Below the pieces are notes generated by a model. That model was given only the letters and a program-made list of their open reading frames with translations, ran no database searches and was not told the origin of the DNA. A DNA stretch of 64,000 nt from Pigmentiphaga litoralis (GTDB lineage Bacteria; Pseudomonadota; Gammaproteobacteria; Burkholderiales; Burkholderiaceae_B), in the NCBI RefSeq assembly GCF_014651835.1, contig NZ_BMXQ01000002.1:682001-746000 (forward strand), in the 5' to 3' direction. Within the stretch, counting starts at the first letter, position 1, and every line of letters starts with the position of its first letter. A program made the translations under genes and the position numbers. Shown in pieces: positions 42,241 through 51,051 of the stretch.

Positions 42241-42885
42241 TCAGTGGCCGCCATTCTGGATACGTTCGTGGGTGGGCGCCATCAGGCGGTCGGTGTAAGC
42301 GATGGCCAGCGCCGACAGCAGGAACGCGACGTGGATGCTGGTCTGGGCGATCAGCGTCTTGCTGTCGTAGTGGGCGGCGTTGATGAAGGTCTTGAGCAGG
42401 TGGATCGACGAAATGCCGATGATCGCCGTGCCCAGCTTGACCTTCAGCACCGACGCATTGACGTGCGACAGCCATTCCGGCTGGTCCGGGTGGTTTTCCA
42501 GGTGCAGACGGGACACGAAGGTCTCGTAACCGCCCACGATCACCATGATCAGCAGGTTGGAAATCATCACCACGTCGATCAGGCCCAGCACGACCAGCAT
42601 GATGGTCGTTTCGTTCAGCACCGTGGGCGCCGCCATCGGGGTCTGACCCGGCACGACGGGCATGACGGCCTGGGCCAGCAGTTCGATGGCGTGCTGATTG
42701 CCGAATGCGGCCTCGATCAGATGGACCAGTTCGACCCAGAAATGGAAGACATAGACCCCCTGGGCGACGATCAAACCGAGGTACAGCGGCAGCTGCAGCC
42801 ACCGGCTCATGAAGATCAGGTTGGGCAAGGGGCGCAGCGCGCGGGGCGGGCTGAACTCGGAGCGGGGCTTGCTGGGGTCTGACAT
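42241..42885 (-). CDS. YqhA family (UPF0114) inner-membrane protein
   Basis: A 214-residue membrane protein. [21 protein letters not shown] starts the first helix; further helices cover [33 protein letters not shown], the [20 protein letters not shown] region, and the final [19 protein letters not shown]. This is the YqhA/TIGR00645 pattern. Function is unknown in all bacteria I know of. It lies upstream of the fumarase gene on the same strand and is divergent from acs, an arrangement found in related betaproteobacteria, which suggests a link to central carbon or respiratory metabolism. Confidence 0.85.
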   Translation of the reverse strand: MSDPSKPRSEFSPPRALRPLPNLIFMSRWLQLPLYLGLIVAQGVYVFHFWVELVHLIEAAFGNQHAIELLAQAVMPVVPGQTPMAAPTVLNETTIMLVVLGLIDVVMISNLLIMVIVGGYETFVSRLHLENHPDQPEWLSHVNASVLKVKLGTAIIGISSIHLLKTFINAAHYDSKTLIAQTSIHVAFLLSALAIAYTDRLMAPTHERIQNGGH

Positions 42886-43126
42886 ATGCTGCCTGTTGAG
42901 GAAATTGGGGTTACCGCGCGGGATTGTACGGTGCTTGAGCAGGGCGCGCCGCAGCGTACGGACCACACCGGGTTTCTGTAACCTATGGCTAACACCGTTT
43001 CGACAGGACGGTGTCGCGTCGCAAAATAGCGACCGGAGCCCTGCACGCCGAGACCCGCCCCGCATCCACATGCCGGGCGCGCGGCGCATGGCGCACTTCC
43101 AACAACGACTACAAGGACACGCGGCG

Positions 43127-45106
43127 ATGGCCAACCTCGATTCAGTTCTGACAGAAACGCGGGTGTTCCCGCCCAGCAAGCACTTCGTCGCCCAGGCGAA
43201 CGTTTCCGGGCCGGAAGGCTACCAGGCCCTGTGCGACGAGGCCGAGCGCGACTTCGAAGGCTTCTGGGCACGGCTGGCGCGTGAGCACATACGGTGGGCC
43301 AAGCCGTTCACGCGCACCCTGGACGAAAGCAACGCCCCTTTCTATAAGTGGTTCGACGACGGCGAACTGAATGTGTCGGCCAACTGCCTTGACGTGCACG
43401 TCGAGAACGGCCTGGGCGACAAGGTCGCCATCATCTTCGAAAGCGACGATGGCAAGACCACCCAGGTCACCTACCGCGACCTGCTGGCCCGTGTGTGCCG
43501 CTTCGCCAATGGCTTGAAAGCGCTGGGCTACCAGACCGGCGACCGGTCCATCATCTACATGCCCATGTCGGTCGAAGCCGTGGTGGCCATGCAGGCGTGC
43601 GCCCGCCTGGGCATCACGCACTCGGTCGTATTTGGCGGTTTTTCGGCCAAGAGCCTGCAGGAACGCATCGTTGACGTGGGCGCCACCCTGGTGATCACGG
43701 CCGACGCCCAGCAGCGCGGCGGCAAGACGATTCCGCTCAAGCCCGCGGTCGAAGAAGCCTTTGCGCTGGGCGGCTGCGACGCCATCCGCAACGTCGTGGT
43801 CTACCAACGCGCCGACGTGGCAGGCAATTGGGAAGAGGGCCGCGACGTGTGGATGCATGACGTCGAAGCCGGGCAGCCCGATACCTGCGAGCCTGTCATC
43901 GTCAACGCCGAACATCCCTTGTTCATTCTGTATACGTCGGGTTCCACCGGCAAGCCCAAGGGCGTGCAGCATTCGTCCGCCGGCTTCCTGCTGTGGGCCC
44001 ACCTGACCGTCAAATGGACCTTTGACCTGAAGCCTGACGACGTGTACTGGTGCACGGCCGATGTCGGCTGGATCACGGGGCATTCCTACATTGCCTACGG
44101 CCCGCTGGCGGCCGGCGCCACGCAAGTCGTGTTCGAGGGCGTCCCGACCTTCCCGAACCCCGGCCGTTTCTGGGACATGATCCAGAAGCACAAGGTCAGC
44201 ATCTTCTATACGGCGCCGACCGCCATCCGCTCGCTGGTCAAGGCCGCCGAGGGCAGCCCCGAACACCATCCCAAGAAGTACGACCTGTCCAGCCTGCGCG
44301 TGATCGGATCGGTGGGTGAGCCGATCAACCCCGAAGCATGGATGTGGTACTACACCAATGTGGGCGGCGAACGCTGCCCGATCGTGGACACCTGGTGGCA
44401 GACCGAAACCGGCGGCCACATGATCACGCCGCTGCCTGGCGTCACGCCGCTCAAGCCCGGATCGTGCACCACGCCGCTGCCTGGCATCATGGCCGCCATC
44501 GTTGACGAGACGGGCGGTGACGTCGAACTGGGCAAGGGTGGCTTCCTGGTCATCAAGCGCCCGTGGCCCGCCATGATCCGCAACATCTGGGGCGACCCGG
44601 AACGTTTCAAGAAAAGCTATTACCCCGAAGAGCTGGGCGGCACCTACTACCTGGCCGGCGACAGCGCCAACCGGGATACCGACGGCTACTTCTGGATCAT
44701 GGGTCGCGTGGACGACGTGCTGAACGTGTCGGGCCACCGCCTGGGCACCATGGAGGTCGAATCTGCCCTGGTATCGCACCCCCTGGTGGCCGAAGCCGCC
44801 GTGGTGGGACGTCCGGACGACCTGACCGGCGAAGCCATCGTGGCCTTCGTGGTGCTGAAGAAGTCCCGTCCCGACGACGCCGAAGCCGCCGAGATCGCCA
44901 AGGACCTGCGCGCCTGGGTCGCCCGCGAAATCGGTCCGATCGCCAAGCCCAAGGACATCCGTTTTGGGGACAACTTGCCCAAGACGCGGTCTGGCAAGAT
45001 CATGCGCCGACTGCTCCGCGTAGTGGCAAAGGGGGAGGAGGTCACACAAGATGTGTCCACCCTCGAAAATCCCGCCATTTTGGACCAGCTTGGCAAAGCG
45101 CTCTGA
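43127..45106 (+). CDS. acs: Acetyl-CoA synthetase (AMP-forming)
   Basis: A 659-residue adenylate-forming ligase. The P-loop is [17 protein letters not shown], then the aromatic motif [12 protein letters not shown], the [20 protein letters not shown] hinge, and the C-terminal [14 protein letters not shown]. The acetylatable lysine lies in [14 protein letters not shown]. It makes acetyl-CoA from acetate, ATP and CoA via acetyl-AMP. ATG 43127 has AAGGA nine bases upstream. The DTWWQTETG sequence and length fit Acs rather than PrpE. A 538-base gap follows, with no acetate permease gene. Confidence 0.94.
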   Translation: MANLDSVLTETRVFPPSKHFVAQANVSGPEGYQALCDEAERDFEGFWARLAREHIRWAKPFTRTLDESNAPFYKWFDDGELNVSANCLDVHVENGLGDKVAIIFESDDGKTTQVTYRDLLARVCRFANGLKALGYQTGDRSIIYMPMSVEAVVAMQACARLGITHSVVFGGFSAKSLQERIVDVGATLVITADAQQRGGKTIPLKPAVEEAFALGGCDAIRNVVVYQRADVAGNWEEGRDVWMHDVEAGQPDTCEPVIVNAEHPLFILYTSGSTGKPKGVQHSSAGFLLWAHLTVKWTFDLKPDDVYWCTADVGWITGHSYIAYGPLAAGATQVVFEGVPTFPNPGRFWDMIQKHKVSIFYTAPTAIRSLVKAAEGSPEHHPKKYDLSSLRVIGSVGEPINPEAWMWYYTNVGGERCPIVDTWWQTETGGHMITPLPGVTPLKPGSCTTPLPGIMAAIVDETGGDVELGKGGFLVIKRPWPAMIRNIWGDPERFKKSYYPEELGGTYYLAGDSANRDTDGYFWIMGRVDDVLNVSGHRLGTMEVESALVSHPLVAEAAVVGRPDDLTGEAIVAFVVLKKSRPDDAEAAEIAKDLRAWVAREIGPIAKPKDIRFGDNLPKTRSGKIMRRLLRVVAKGEEVTQDVSTLENPAILDQLGKAL

Positions 45107-45276
45107 TTTTTGCGATACTGCGCACAGCTCTGGTGCGATTTCGGCCAAAAGGATGGTGCATTTCGCACCAACATAGGGGTCAACACCTAGTGTAAGTCGC
45201 ACAATCCAGGCGCAGAATATCGTTATGCAGTGGAGGAGACAAACCCCTGCAGTCACTAGAAGAGCAAAACGCCCGA

Positions 45277-45304
45277 GCGGCCGATCCATAAGTAGATCGG
45301 CCGC
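45277..45304 (+). terminator. Perfect 10-bp hairpin downstream of acs
   Basis: GCGGCCGATC (45277-45286), loop CATAAGTA, GATCGGCCGC (45295-45304), then CGGTGCAATAATTTTC. It is 170 bases beyond the acs stop. The trailing T run is short and delayed, so it is a weak terminator or an attenuator-like structure. Confidence 0.55.
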
Positions 45305-45573
45305 CGGTGCAATAATTTTCCTGCTGTTGTTTGATCTCCTCTGCTGTAGTTACCGCGCTATTCCCCCGCTTTTTCCCCGCTCCTCCCCGATTTCTTAGTT
45401 GTCGTTTTTTGTAGTTCCCGCCGGTTCAGGCACCTTTCCCAAGTTCTTGTTATCGCGCCTCTCAGGGCTGCATCGTTTCGTGCGTTCGCCTCGTGAGCTC
45501 ATGCGCAGCGATGGTGCCCACCTATCCGCGGGTGTAGTCCTGCAGACCGCCCGTGCGTCGAAAAAACTCACGC

Positions 45574-45602
45574 GTGAACGTCGCTTTCGGATCTGATATA
45601 CT
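45574..45602 (+). promoter_or_regulatory. Candidate tRNA-Ser promoter
   Basis: TATACT (45597-45602) with GTGAAC (45574-45579) 17 bases upstream. GC-rich GCGCGG directly follows the -10, the discriminator type found at stringently controlled stable-RNA promoters. The tRNA begins 43 bases downstream. Confidence 0.5.
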
Positions 45603-45644
45603 GCGCGGCTGTTAGCGGCTGGGATACGTCCCGACCGCCAGCAT

Positions 45645-45734
45645 GGACAGGTGGCCGAGCGGTTGAAGGCGCACGCCTGGAACGCGTGTATATGTGAAAA
45701 CGTATCGTGGGTTCGAATCCCACCCTGTCCGCCA
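45645..45734 (+). tRNA. tRNA-Ser, anticodon GGA
   Basis: A 90-base class II tRNA. The acceptor arm GGACAGG (45645-45651) pairs with CCTGTCC (45724-45730), then discriminator G and an encoded CCA (45732-45734). The anticodon stem is CACGC/GCGTG with loop CTGGAAC, so the anticodon is GGA (45679-45681), reading UCC and UCU. A long variable arm (about 45689-45706) and T arm GTGGGTTCGAATCCCAC are present. Confidence 0.95.
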
Positions 45735-45762
45735 CTATTTCGACGTCTCGAACGTCGGCGAG

Positions 45763-45796
45763 AAACCCGCATCGGCCTGTGCCATGCGGGTTTTTT
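45763..45796 (+). terminator. Intrinsic terminator of tRNA-Ser
   Basis: AAACCCGCAT (45763-45772) pairs with ATGCGGGTTT (45784-45793), followed by a T run to 45796. It lies about 30 bases after the tRNA. Confidence 0.88.
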
Positions 45797-45982
45797 GTTG
45801 CCCGTTGCATGGCTCTGCACGCTGTTACACATCCAGCACAGCTTGAAATGGCATGGTCGTGCGTCTTTCCGGACAATGCATCGGCCTGAGTCCTGTCCCT
45901 CTGCCACACCTGCAGCCAGTCCGTTTCCGGATCCCCAACGACGCTTGCACTCGCCAGGCGAATTCCACAAAGGTATTACTGG

Positions 45983-47122
45983 ATGAATAGTGAGCTTTTC
46001 TCGCGGTTTCTAAACGACGTCACATTCCTTGGTATTCCAACGATCAGCTGGCTGATCGCCATTGCCGCGATGGTGGTCAGCTTCGTCGTGCTCCGCACTG
46101 CAGTCAGCTTTCTGCGTCGGCGGCTGACCGCATCGGCCGCACATTCGCACTCGCTGGCCAGCGAACTCGCCGCCGTGGTCATCGGCGGAACGAGCAACAT
46201 ATTGATCGGCCTGGTTGCGATCCTGATCGGCGCTGGTCTGCTGGACTTGCCGCCACGGTGGATGGATCGAGTCAGCAGCCTGTGGTTCGTCGTCGTGGTG
46301 CTGCAGGTTGCGCTATGGGGCACTCGGTCGATTTCGCTGGCGATGACTCATTACGTCCATGCGAAGCTTGGTGAGCAAGCGCAAATCAGCGCCCTGTCTT
46401 CGCTGATGATGTGGGGCGCAAAGGTGCTTTTGTGGGCGGTCGTTCTCCTCGCCATGCTGTCGAACCTGGGGGTGAATATCACTGCCTTTGTAGCCAGCCT
46501 GGGGGTCGGCGGCATTGCAATTGCACTGGCGGTGCAGAATATTCTTGGAGACCTGTTCGCTTCACTGTCGATCGCAGTCGACAAACCGTTCGAAATCGGC
46601 GACTTCATCGTGATCGGGTCGCTTGCAGGAACGGTAGAGCATGTCGGCCTCAAGACCACGCGCATCCGCAGCTTGGGGGGCGAGCAGATCGTGATGGCCA
46701 ACACGGAAATGCTGAGCAGCACCATTCAGAACTACAAGCGTTTGAATGAGCGGCGCATCGTGTTTCAGTTCGGCGTGACGTATGACTGCACGGCGTCGCA
46801 GGCCAAACAGATTCCTCAGCTGGTCGAAAGCATCATCCGATCGATCGACCGTACACGTTTTGACCGGTCGCACTTCAAGGGGTTTGGCGACAGCTCCCTT
46901 GATTTCGAGACGGTCTATATCGTGCTTGAACCAGGCTACAACACGTACATGGACATCCAGCAGGAGATCAACCTGCGGTTGATGGAAGAGCTTGCTTCGA
47001 TCGACGTCGAGTTCGCATTTCCGACCCGAACCATTCATGTCGCCTCCGTGCCCCCGGCAGCGCGTTCACACCTGCCCGGGGACTCGTCCCCGCAGGCGGT
47101 TGGCGATGCTGCTGCGCCCTGA
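45983..47122 (+). CDS. MscS family mechanosensitive ion channel
   Basis: A 379-residue membrane protein with four or five helices in the N-terminal half. The pore-lining TM3 motif is ASLGVGGIAIALAVQNILGD, followed by LFASLSIAVDKPFEIGDFIV, the start of the beta domain, and a C-terminal alpha/beta domain. MscS channels release solutes on hypo-osmotic shock. The pore helix and Gly/Ala pattern are canonical; extra N-terminal helices place it with medium-size MscS paralogues (YnaI/YbdG-like). It precedes a cation/proton antiporter gene by 81 bases, which suggests a joint role in ion and osmotic balance. Confidence 0.88.
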   Translation: MNSELFSRFLNDVTFLGIPTISWLIAIAAMVVSFVVLRTAVSFLRRRLTASAAHSHSLASELAAVVIGGTSNILIGLVAILIGAGLLDLPPRWMDRVSSLWFVVVVLQVALWGTRSISLAMTHYVHAKLGEQAQISALSSLMMWGAKVLLWAVVLLAMLSNLGVNITAFVASLGVGGIAIALAVQNILGDLFASLSIAVDKPFEIGDFIVIGSLAGTVEHVGLKTTRIRSLGGEQIVMANTEMLSSTIQNYKRLNERRIVFQFGVTYDCTASQAKQIPQLVESIIRSIDRTRFDRSHFKGFGDSSLDFETVYIVLEPGYNTYMDIQQEINLRLMEELASIDVEFAFPTRTIHVASVPPAARSHLPGDSSPQAVGDAAAP

Positions 47123-47203
47123 CCTGATTCAGCTGCCCCTGTACCACCTGCCTGACGCCCTGGCCAGCACGACAGGGTCATCGCTTCTGACCAAGGACAG
47201 ACC

Positions 47204-48457
47204 TTGTTGGATATTGCCGCAATTTGCCTGGTAGTCGCTGCGTTGTTCGCGTATATCAACCACCGCCTGATCGGCCTGCCCACGACGATAGGCGTCATGG
47301 TCATCGCGCTGGCAATGTCGTTGATGATTGTCGGATTGGACACCGTTGGCATCGACCATGGTTTGCGGGACTATGAAGCGTCGTTCGTTGGTGCGATCGA
47401 TTTTTCCGACGTCCTCATGCAGGGCATGTTGTCTTTCCTGCTGTTTGCCGGTGCGCTGCATGTCGACCTCAAGGCGCTGCGCCACTACAGATGGCAAGTG
47501 ACAGGCCTAGCGTTCTTCGGCACGCTCCTTTCGACCGCGATCGTGGGTCTCGGCATGTGGGCGGTCCTGCCGCTGGTGGGCGTCGAGCTTCCGTTCATCT
47601 ATTGCCTGTTGTTCGGCGCCTTGATCTCGCCCACCGACCCGATTGCCGTCATGGGCATCCTGAAATCTGCCGGGGCACCCAAGTCGCTCGAATTGGTGAT
47701 CTCCGGCGAGTCCCTGTTCAACGATGGCGTCGGTGTGGTGGTGTTCTCGCTGCTGCTGGGCGTCCTGGCCAGTGGCGCCGTGCCCTCGGCCGTGGATGTC
47801 GGCGAGTTGGTGCTGCATGAGGCGGTCGGTGGCATTGCGCTGGGGCTTGCGCTTGGATATGTCTGCTTCAAGTTGCTCAAGAGCATCGACCATTATCAGG
47901 TCGAGGTGCTGATGACGCTGGCGACGGTCATGGGCGGATACTCGCTGGCAAGCCATCTTCATGTTTCCGGGCCGCTGGCCATGGTGGTGTGCGGGCTGAT
48001 CATTGGCAACGGTGGCCGTGCAATCGCCATGTCCAACGAGACGCGCCAGTATGTCGATGTGTTCTGGGAACTGGTCGACGAAATCCTCAATGCCGTTTTG
48101 TTCGTTCTTATCGGCCTGGAGTTCATGCTGATTGCATTTTCGGCGCCGCTGATCACAGGCAGCGCCGTAGCCATCGGCATGACCCTGACCGTGCGGTGGC
48201 TTACCGTGGGCCTGCCGGTGTGGCTCGCGGGACAGCGCTTGCGGCTTCCCCAGGGATCGTCGGTCGTGCTGACGTGGGGCGGATTGCGGGGCGGTATTTC
48301 GGTGGCGCTGGCGCTCTCCCTGCCAATGGGCGAGCATCGCGACACCGTGCTGGCGTTGACGTATTGCGTCGTCGTCTTCTCAATTCTGGTGCAAGGCTTG
48401 ACGATCGGTGGCGTCGTCAAGCGAGCGATTGCGCCGTCAGGGCAGGGCGGAGCCTGA
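47204..48457 (+). CDS. Cation/proton antiporter, CPA1 (NhaP/NhaK-like)
   Basis: A 417-residue antiporter with about 12 helices. The key motif LFGALISPTDPIAVMGILK contains the TDP element of the unwound helix, and the ion-binding ISGESLFNDGVGVVVF carries the conserved Asn-Asp pair. WGGLRGGISVALALSLP is the CPA1 signature near the C-terminus. It exchanges Na+ or K+ for H+. The likely start is TTG 47204 with AAGGA (47193-47197) six bases upstream. It probably forms an operon with the MscS gene. It overlaps the convergent DUF421 gene by 21 bases. Confidence 0.88.
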   Translation: MLDIAAICLVVAALFAYINHRLIGLPTTIGVMVIALAMSLMIVGLDTVGIDHGLRDYEASFVGAIDFSDVLMQGMLSFLLFAGALHVDLKALRHYRWQVTGLAFFGTLLSTAIVGLGMWAVLPLVGVELPFIYCLLFGALISPTDPIAVMGILKSAGAPKSLELVISGESLFNDGVGVVVFSLLLGVLASGAVPSAVDVGELVLHEAVGGIALGLALGYVCFKLLKSIDHYQVEVLMTLATVMGGYSLASHLHVSGPLAMVVCGLIIGNGGRAIAMSNETRQYVDVFWELVDEILNAVLFVLIGLEFMLIAFSAPLITGSAVAIGMTLTVRWLTVGLPVWLAGQRLRLPQGSSVVLTWGGLRGGISVALALSLPMGEHRDTVLALTYCVVVFSILVQGLTIGGVVKRAIAPSGQGGA

Positions 48458-48931
48458 TCCGGCCTGGTGCTTCGAAATGACGCTGAAGCTGCCATCTGTT
48501 TCAAGCACAACCGCTGCGATCGCATCCAGGTCTCCGAAGCCTGCACTCCGCACGGCAGCCAGAATTTCTTCGCGGGTCACGCGTTCTGCACGCAAAGCCG
48601 CCAAATCGATCACACCGTCGGACACCAATGTGCGTGCATCGGATTTGGCAGCGCGCTCGGCCCACTTCCATTTGACGGAAGCCACTGCGATCAGGCACTG
48701 CAGGAGCGCAAGCAGGCCGAGCGCCACAACGCCTTCCAGCAGCGCGACATCCTTGGACAGAACAATGGTTGCCAGGGTCGATCCCAGCGCAACGGTGACC
48801 ACCAGGTCGAACGCATTCATCTTCGCCAGCGTGCGCTTGCCGCTGATCCTCAGGATGGCGATCACGGCGCCATAGGCCAGCGTGCCGACGACGACTACCC
48901 TGAGCAATCCTTGCCAGGAATCAAAGAACAT
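48437..48931 (-). CDS. DUF421 (YetF/YcaP-like) membrane protein
   Basis: A 164-residue protein with an N-terminal pair or trio of helices (LLRVVVVGTLAYGAVIAILR, LALGLLALLQ region) and a small cytoplasmic domain. The hallmark RISGKRTLAKMNAFDLVVTVALGSTLA is split here by the first loop; TLVSDGVIDLAALRAERVTREEIL and LDAIAAVVLETDGSFSVI complete the DUF421/DUF3290-type tail. Function is unknown; in Bacillus YetF-like proteins are spore- or stress-associated. Its 3' end overlaps the antiporter gene by 21 bases on the opposite strand. Confidence 0.85.
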   Translation of the reverse strand: MFFDSWQGLLRVVVVGTLAYGAVIAILRISGKRTLAKMNAFDLVVTVALGSTLATIVLSKDVALLEGVVALGLLALLQCLIAVASVKWKWAERAAKSDARTLVSDGVIDLAALRAERVTREEILAAVRSAGFGDLDAIAAVVLETDGSFSVISKHQAGSGSALP

Positions 48932-49080
48932 GGATGCTCCGTTGCGTTATGTCGCGTTGATGAGACGGGTCTGTGATTGGATGCATGCATTCGTGCACCA
49001 AATGCTGACATGGGGTTGGTATGACGCCAATGTACTGCAGCGAGTCCAGCGGCCTGTCTGCCGGGTGTATGAAAGACGGC

Positions 49081-49983
49081 TCAGCGCTGCGCGCATTCCC
49101 ACACCAGGTCGCGCAGCCACACTTGAGCAGGTTCGGCATTGCGCTGCGCGTGCCAGGCTTGCTGGAAGGCGAATACCGGAAGGGGCAAGGGCGGTGCGAA
49201 GGTCTTCAGGCCTCGGCTGCGGGGCACCCGGTCCAGCGTTCGGCTGGCCACCGTCAGCATCAGATCGGTACCCCTCAGCACCTCGGTCGACGCGCGCCAG
49301 TGGGGCAGGACAAGCGCGATCCGCCGCCGCAGGCCTTGCGCGGTCAAGGCGTCTTCGACGTCGTTGTCAGCATCCGGACGCATCGATACGACGACGTGGG
49401 GCCGTGCCAGCCAGGCGTCCAGCGGCAGGTCACCCGCGGGTGGCAAGGTCGTCCGGTCGGCAACGCTGACGAAGCGTTCGTCGAAGAGCGTGCGCAGCGC
49501 AATGTCGGACGGGACATCCGGAAACACGCCCACGGCCAGATCGATCTCGCCGTCCAGCAGTTGCGCCACCATGGCACCACGGCTGCTCTGGGTGATGGCG
49601 ATGTCGATGCCGGGGGCTTCCGCGCGCAGGCGCTGCATGAGCCTGGGCAGGATCACATGCGCGCCGAAGTCCGACGCGGCAAGCCGGAAACGGCGGGTGG
49701 CGCTTGCAGGGTCGAAGCTGCGAGCGTGCAGCAGCATGCTCAAGCCGCGCAGGGCGTCTTCCAGGGGTCGCACCAATTCCAGGGCGCGCGGCGTGAGCGC
49801 CATGCGGGTGCCGCGCCGCAGCAGCAACGGATCGTTAAAGATAATGCGAAGTTGCGCCAGTGCATGGCTGACGGCAGGTTGGCTGCGGTGCAATCGCAGG
49901 GCGGCGCGGGTTACGTGCTTTTCCGACAGCAGCGCGTGCAGCGCGAGCAGAAGATTCAAATCAATGCGGCGTAGGTCATCCAT
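49081..49983 (-). CDS. LysR family transcriptional regulator
   Basis: A 300-residue LysR protein. The N-terminal helix-turn-helix is HVTRAALRLHRSQPAVSHAL with ALAQLRIIFNDPLLLRRGTR following, the NodD-type wing. The effector-binding domain has FRLAASDFGAHVILPRLMQR and DIAITQSSRGAMVAQLLDGEIDLAV. It is divergent from the YdcZ-type transporter gene, with 103 bases between starts, so it probably controls that gene. The inducer is not predictable. Confidence 0.85.
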   Translation of the reverse strand: MDDLRRIDLNLLLALHALLSEKHVTRAALRLHRSQPAVSHALAQLRIIFNDPLLLRRGTRMALTPRALELVRPLEDALRGLSMLLHARSFDPASATRRFRLAASDFGAHVILPRLMQRLRAEAPGIDIAITQSSRGAMVAQLLDGEIDLAVGVFPDVPSDIALRTLFDERFVSVADRTTLPPAGDLPLDAWLARPHVVVSMRPDADNDVEDALTAQGLRRRIALVLPHWRASTEVLRGTDLMLTVASRTLDRVPRSRGLKTFAPPLPLPVFAFQQAWHAQRNAEPAQVWLRDLVWECAQR

Positions 49984-50086
49984 GCCACGAATAATGCCGC
50001 CTTCAATTACGAATTTCCATTAAAGAATCGTATGACGCACGCTACGCCCTGAGGTCCCCACGGGACAAAACGCAGGAGTCGCAGTC

Positions 50087-50632
50087 ATGTTCGGTCTTTC
50101 CCTTATCAGTGCGTTATCCCTGGGCATTGCCGTGCTCGCGGGCGCCGCCATTCCGTTCCAGGCGGCTACCAATGCCATGATCGGGCGTGCGCTGGGCCAT
50201 CCGTTATGGGCCACGGTGGCGTCGCTGACGGTCAGTGTGCTGATGGTGTTGCCGGTACTTCTCGCGCTGCGCGTGCCGGCGCCCAACCTGGGGGCGGCGC
50301 TGCAGGGGCCGGCGTGGGGATGGCTCGGCGGCGTCGCGGGCGTGATCTACGTGACCGCCGCGTTGATGCTGACGCCCCGCCTGGGGGCGGGCACTTTCAT
50401 CGCTGCCGTGATCGCCGGGCAGGTGATCGTGTCGATGCTGATCGACCACTACGGATGGATGGGGCTGCCGGTGCGCCCCGTGACCTGGGTGCGGCTTGCA
50501 GGGATCGTGCTGATTCTGGGCGGTATGGCAATGGTGGCGGTGGCGGGCAGTGCGGTGCGGGACGGTGCGGTGCAAGTCGGTGCGGAGCGCACGACACGGT
50601 GCATTCCGAACGTGGATACCGCTCAAGCTTGA
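50087..50632 (+). CDS. DMT-superfamily transporter, YdcZ/DUF606-like
   Basis: A 181-residue protein with five hydrophobic segments in the DUF606 pattern: LSLGIAVLAGAAIPFQAATNA MIGRALG at the start, then WATVASLTVSVLMVLPVLLA, WGWLGGVAGVIYVTAALMLTPRLGAG, and LAGIVLILGGMAMVAVAG. These half-size proteins work as dimers to export small molecules. The C-terminal tail has an imperfect repeat of GAVQVGAE/ GAVRDGAV type, from a GGTGCGG-rich DNA repeat. It is controlled, probably, by the divergent LysR. Confidence 0.8.
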   Translation: MFGLSLISALSLGIAVLAGAAIPFQAATNAMIGRALGHPLWATVASLTVSVLMVLPVLLALRVPAPNLGAALQGPAWGWLGGVAGVIYVTAALMLTPRLGAGTFIAAVIAGQVIVSMLIDHYGWMGLPVRPVTWVRLAGIVLILGGMAMVAVAGSAVRDGAVQVGAERTTRCIPNVDTAQA

Positions 50633-51051
50633 ACGTGCTCGGGTTTGCATGCCAGGGAACGGGTTCGTATAGCCTGGCGGCATGGAATATGCATTGGGTT
50701 GATGAGGTGGCGCCTTGCGCACTGTTTCAGCGCAGATTCGCCTGGTCGAAAGTCAAAGCGGCATTGGGCGCACATGGCGCAACCTGAACGTCGTCCAACT
50801 TGCCAGGCCTGGAATGATGTTTGAAGTCGATGTCGTGGCTGCGATCGCCGCGAGCCAATAGTGCTTGTCCATCCGTCGTCTCCCGAGAAAGCCATGACAC
50901 TCACCACGCATTCATCAAAGAAGCTGATGTCGGATTGGACCAGGCACGTCCTTGGCCGCGTAGGACGCTACGCAGCCAAGGCAGCCGCTGTCACGCTGGG
51001 CGTAGTGGCGACGGGATTACCGCCGGCGGCTCGCGACTGACCACGCAGTGG
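50633..51051. other. Gap between the YdcZ-type gene and the sensor kinase (419 bases)
   Basis: No recognisable gene or terminator is seen except for one 48-codon reading frame at 50894-51040. The left part is coding-like in composition but lacks open frames that match a known family; it may contain decayed sequence. Confidence 0.5.
50894..51040 (+). CDS. Possible 48-residue small protein
   Basis: An open frame from ATG 50894 to TGA 51038-51040. The product is basic at the N-terminus (THSSKKLMSDWTRHVLGR), then has a short hydrophobic run (AAKAAAVTLGVVATGLPPAA). It could be a small membrane-associated protein or an exported peptide. The ribosome-binding site is weak (GAGAAA) and I recognise no family, so it may be a chance frame. 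Confidence 0.3.
   Translation: MTLTTHSSKKLMSDWTRHVLGRVGRYAAKAAAVTLGVVATGLPPAARD

Larger units (their letters stand above)
45107..45644. other. Gene-poor interval after acs (538 bases)
   Basis: No convincing gene. It holds a palindrome TGGTGC-N5-GCACCA (45153-45169) with a further TGGTGC at 45130-45135, and a strong Shine-Dalgarno-like GGAGGAG (45232-45238). After that a 14-codon frame begins with CTG 45247 and stops at 45289-45291, and a perfect hairpin GCGGCCGATC...GATCGGCCGC spans 45277-45304. A frame of 57 codons opens at ATG 45225 but has no ribosome-binding site and strange composition. The right end contains the tRNA promoter. Confidence 0.6.

Noticed and set aside
45153-45169. NtrC binding site (TGGTGC/GCACCA)
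   Set aside because: The half-sites face the opposite way to the NtrC consensus (GCAC...GTGC with GGTGCA on the right), and no sigma-54 promoter follows.
45225-45398. A 57-codon frame starting at ATG 45225 after acs
   Set aside because: No ribosome-binding site, odd Arg- and Pro-rich composition, and it passes through a perfect hairpin. More likely untranslated.
45395-45970. A long minus-strand reading frame across the tRNA-Ser gene
   Set aside because: Its product contains GGIRTHDTF and related runs, the well-known artefact of translating the antisense of tRNA-Ser. The tRNA explains the sequence.
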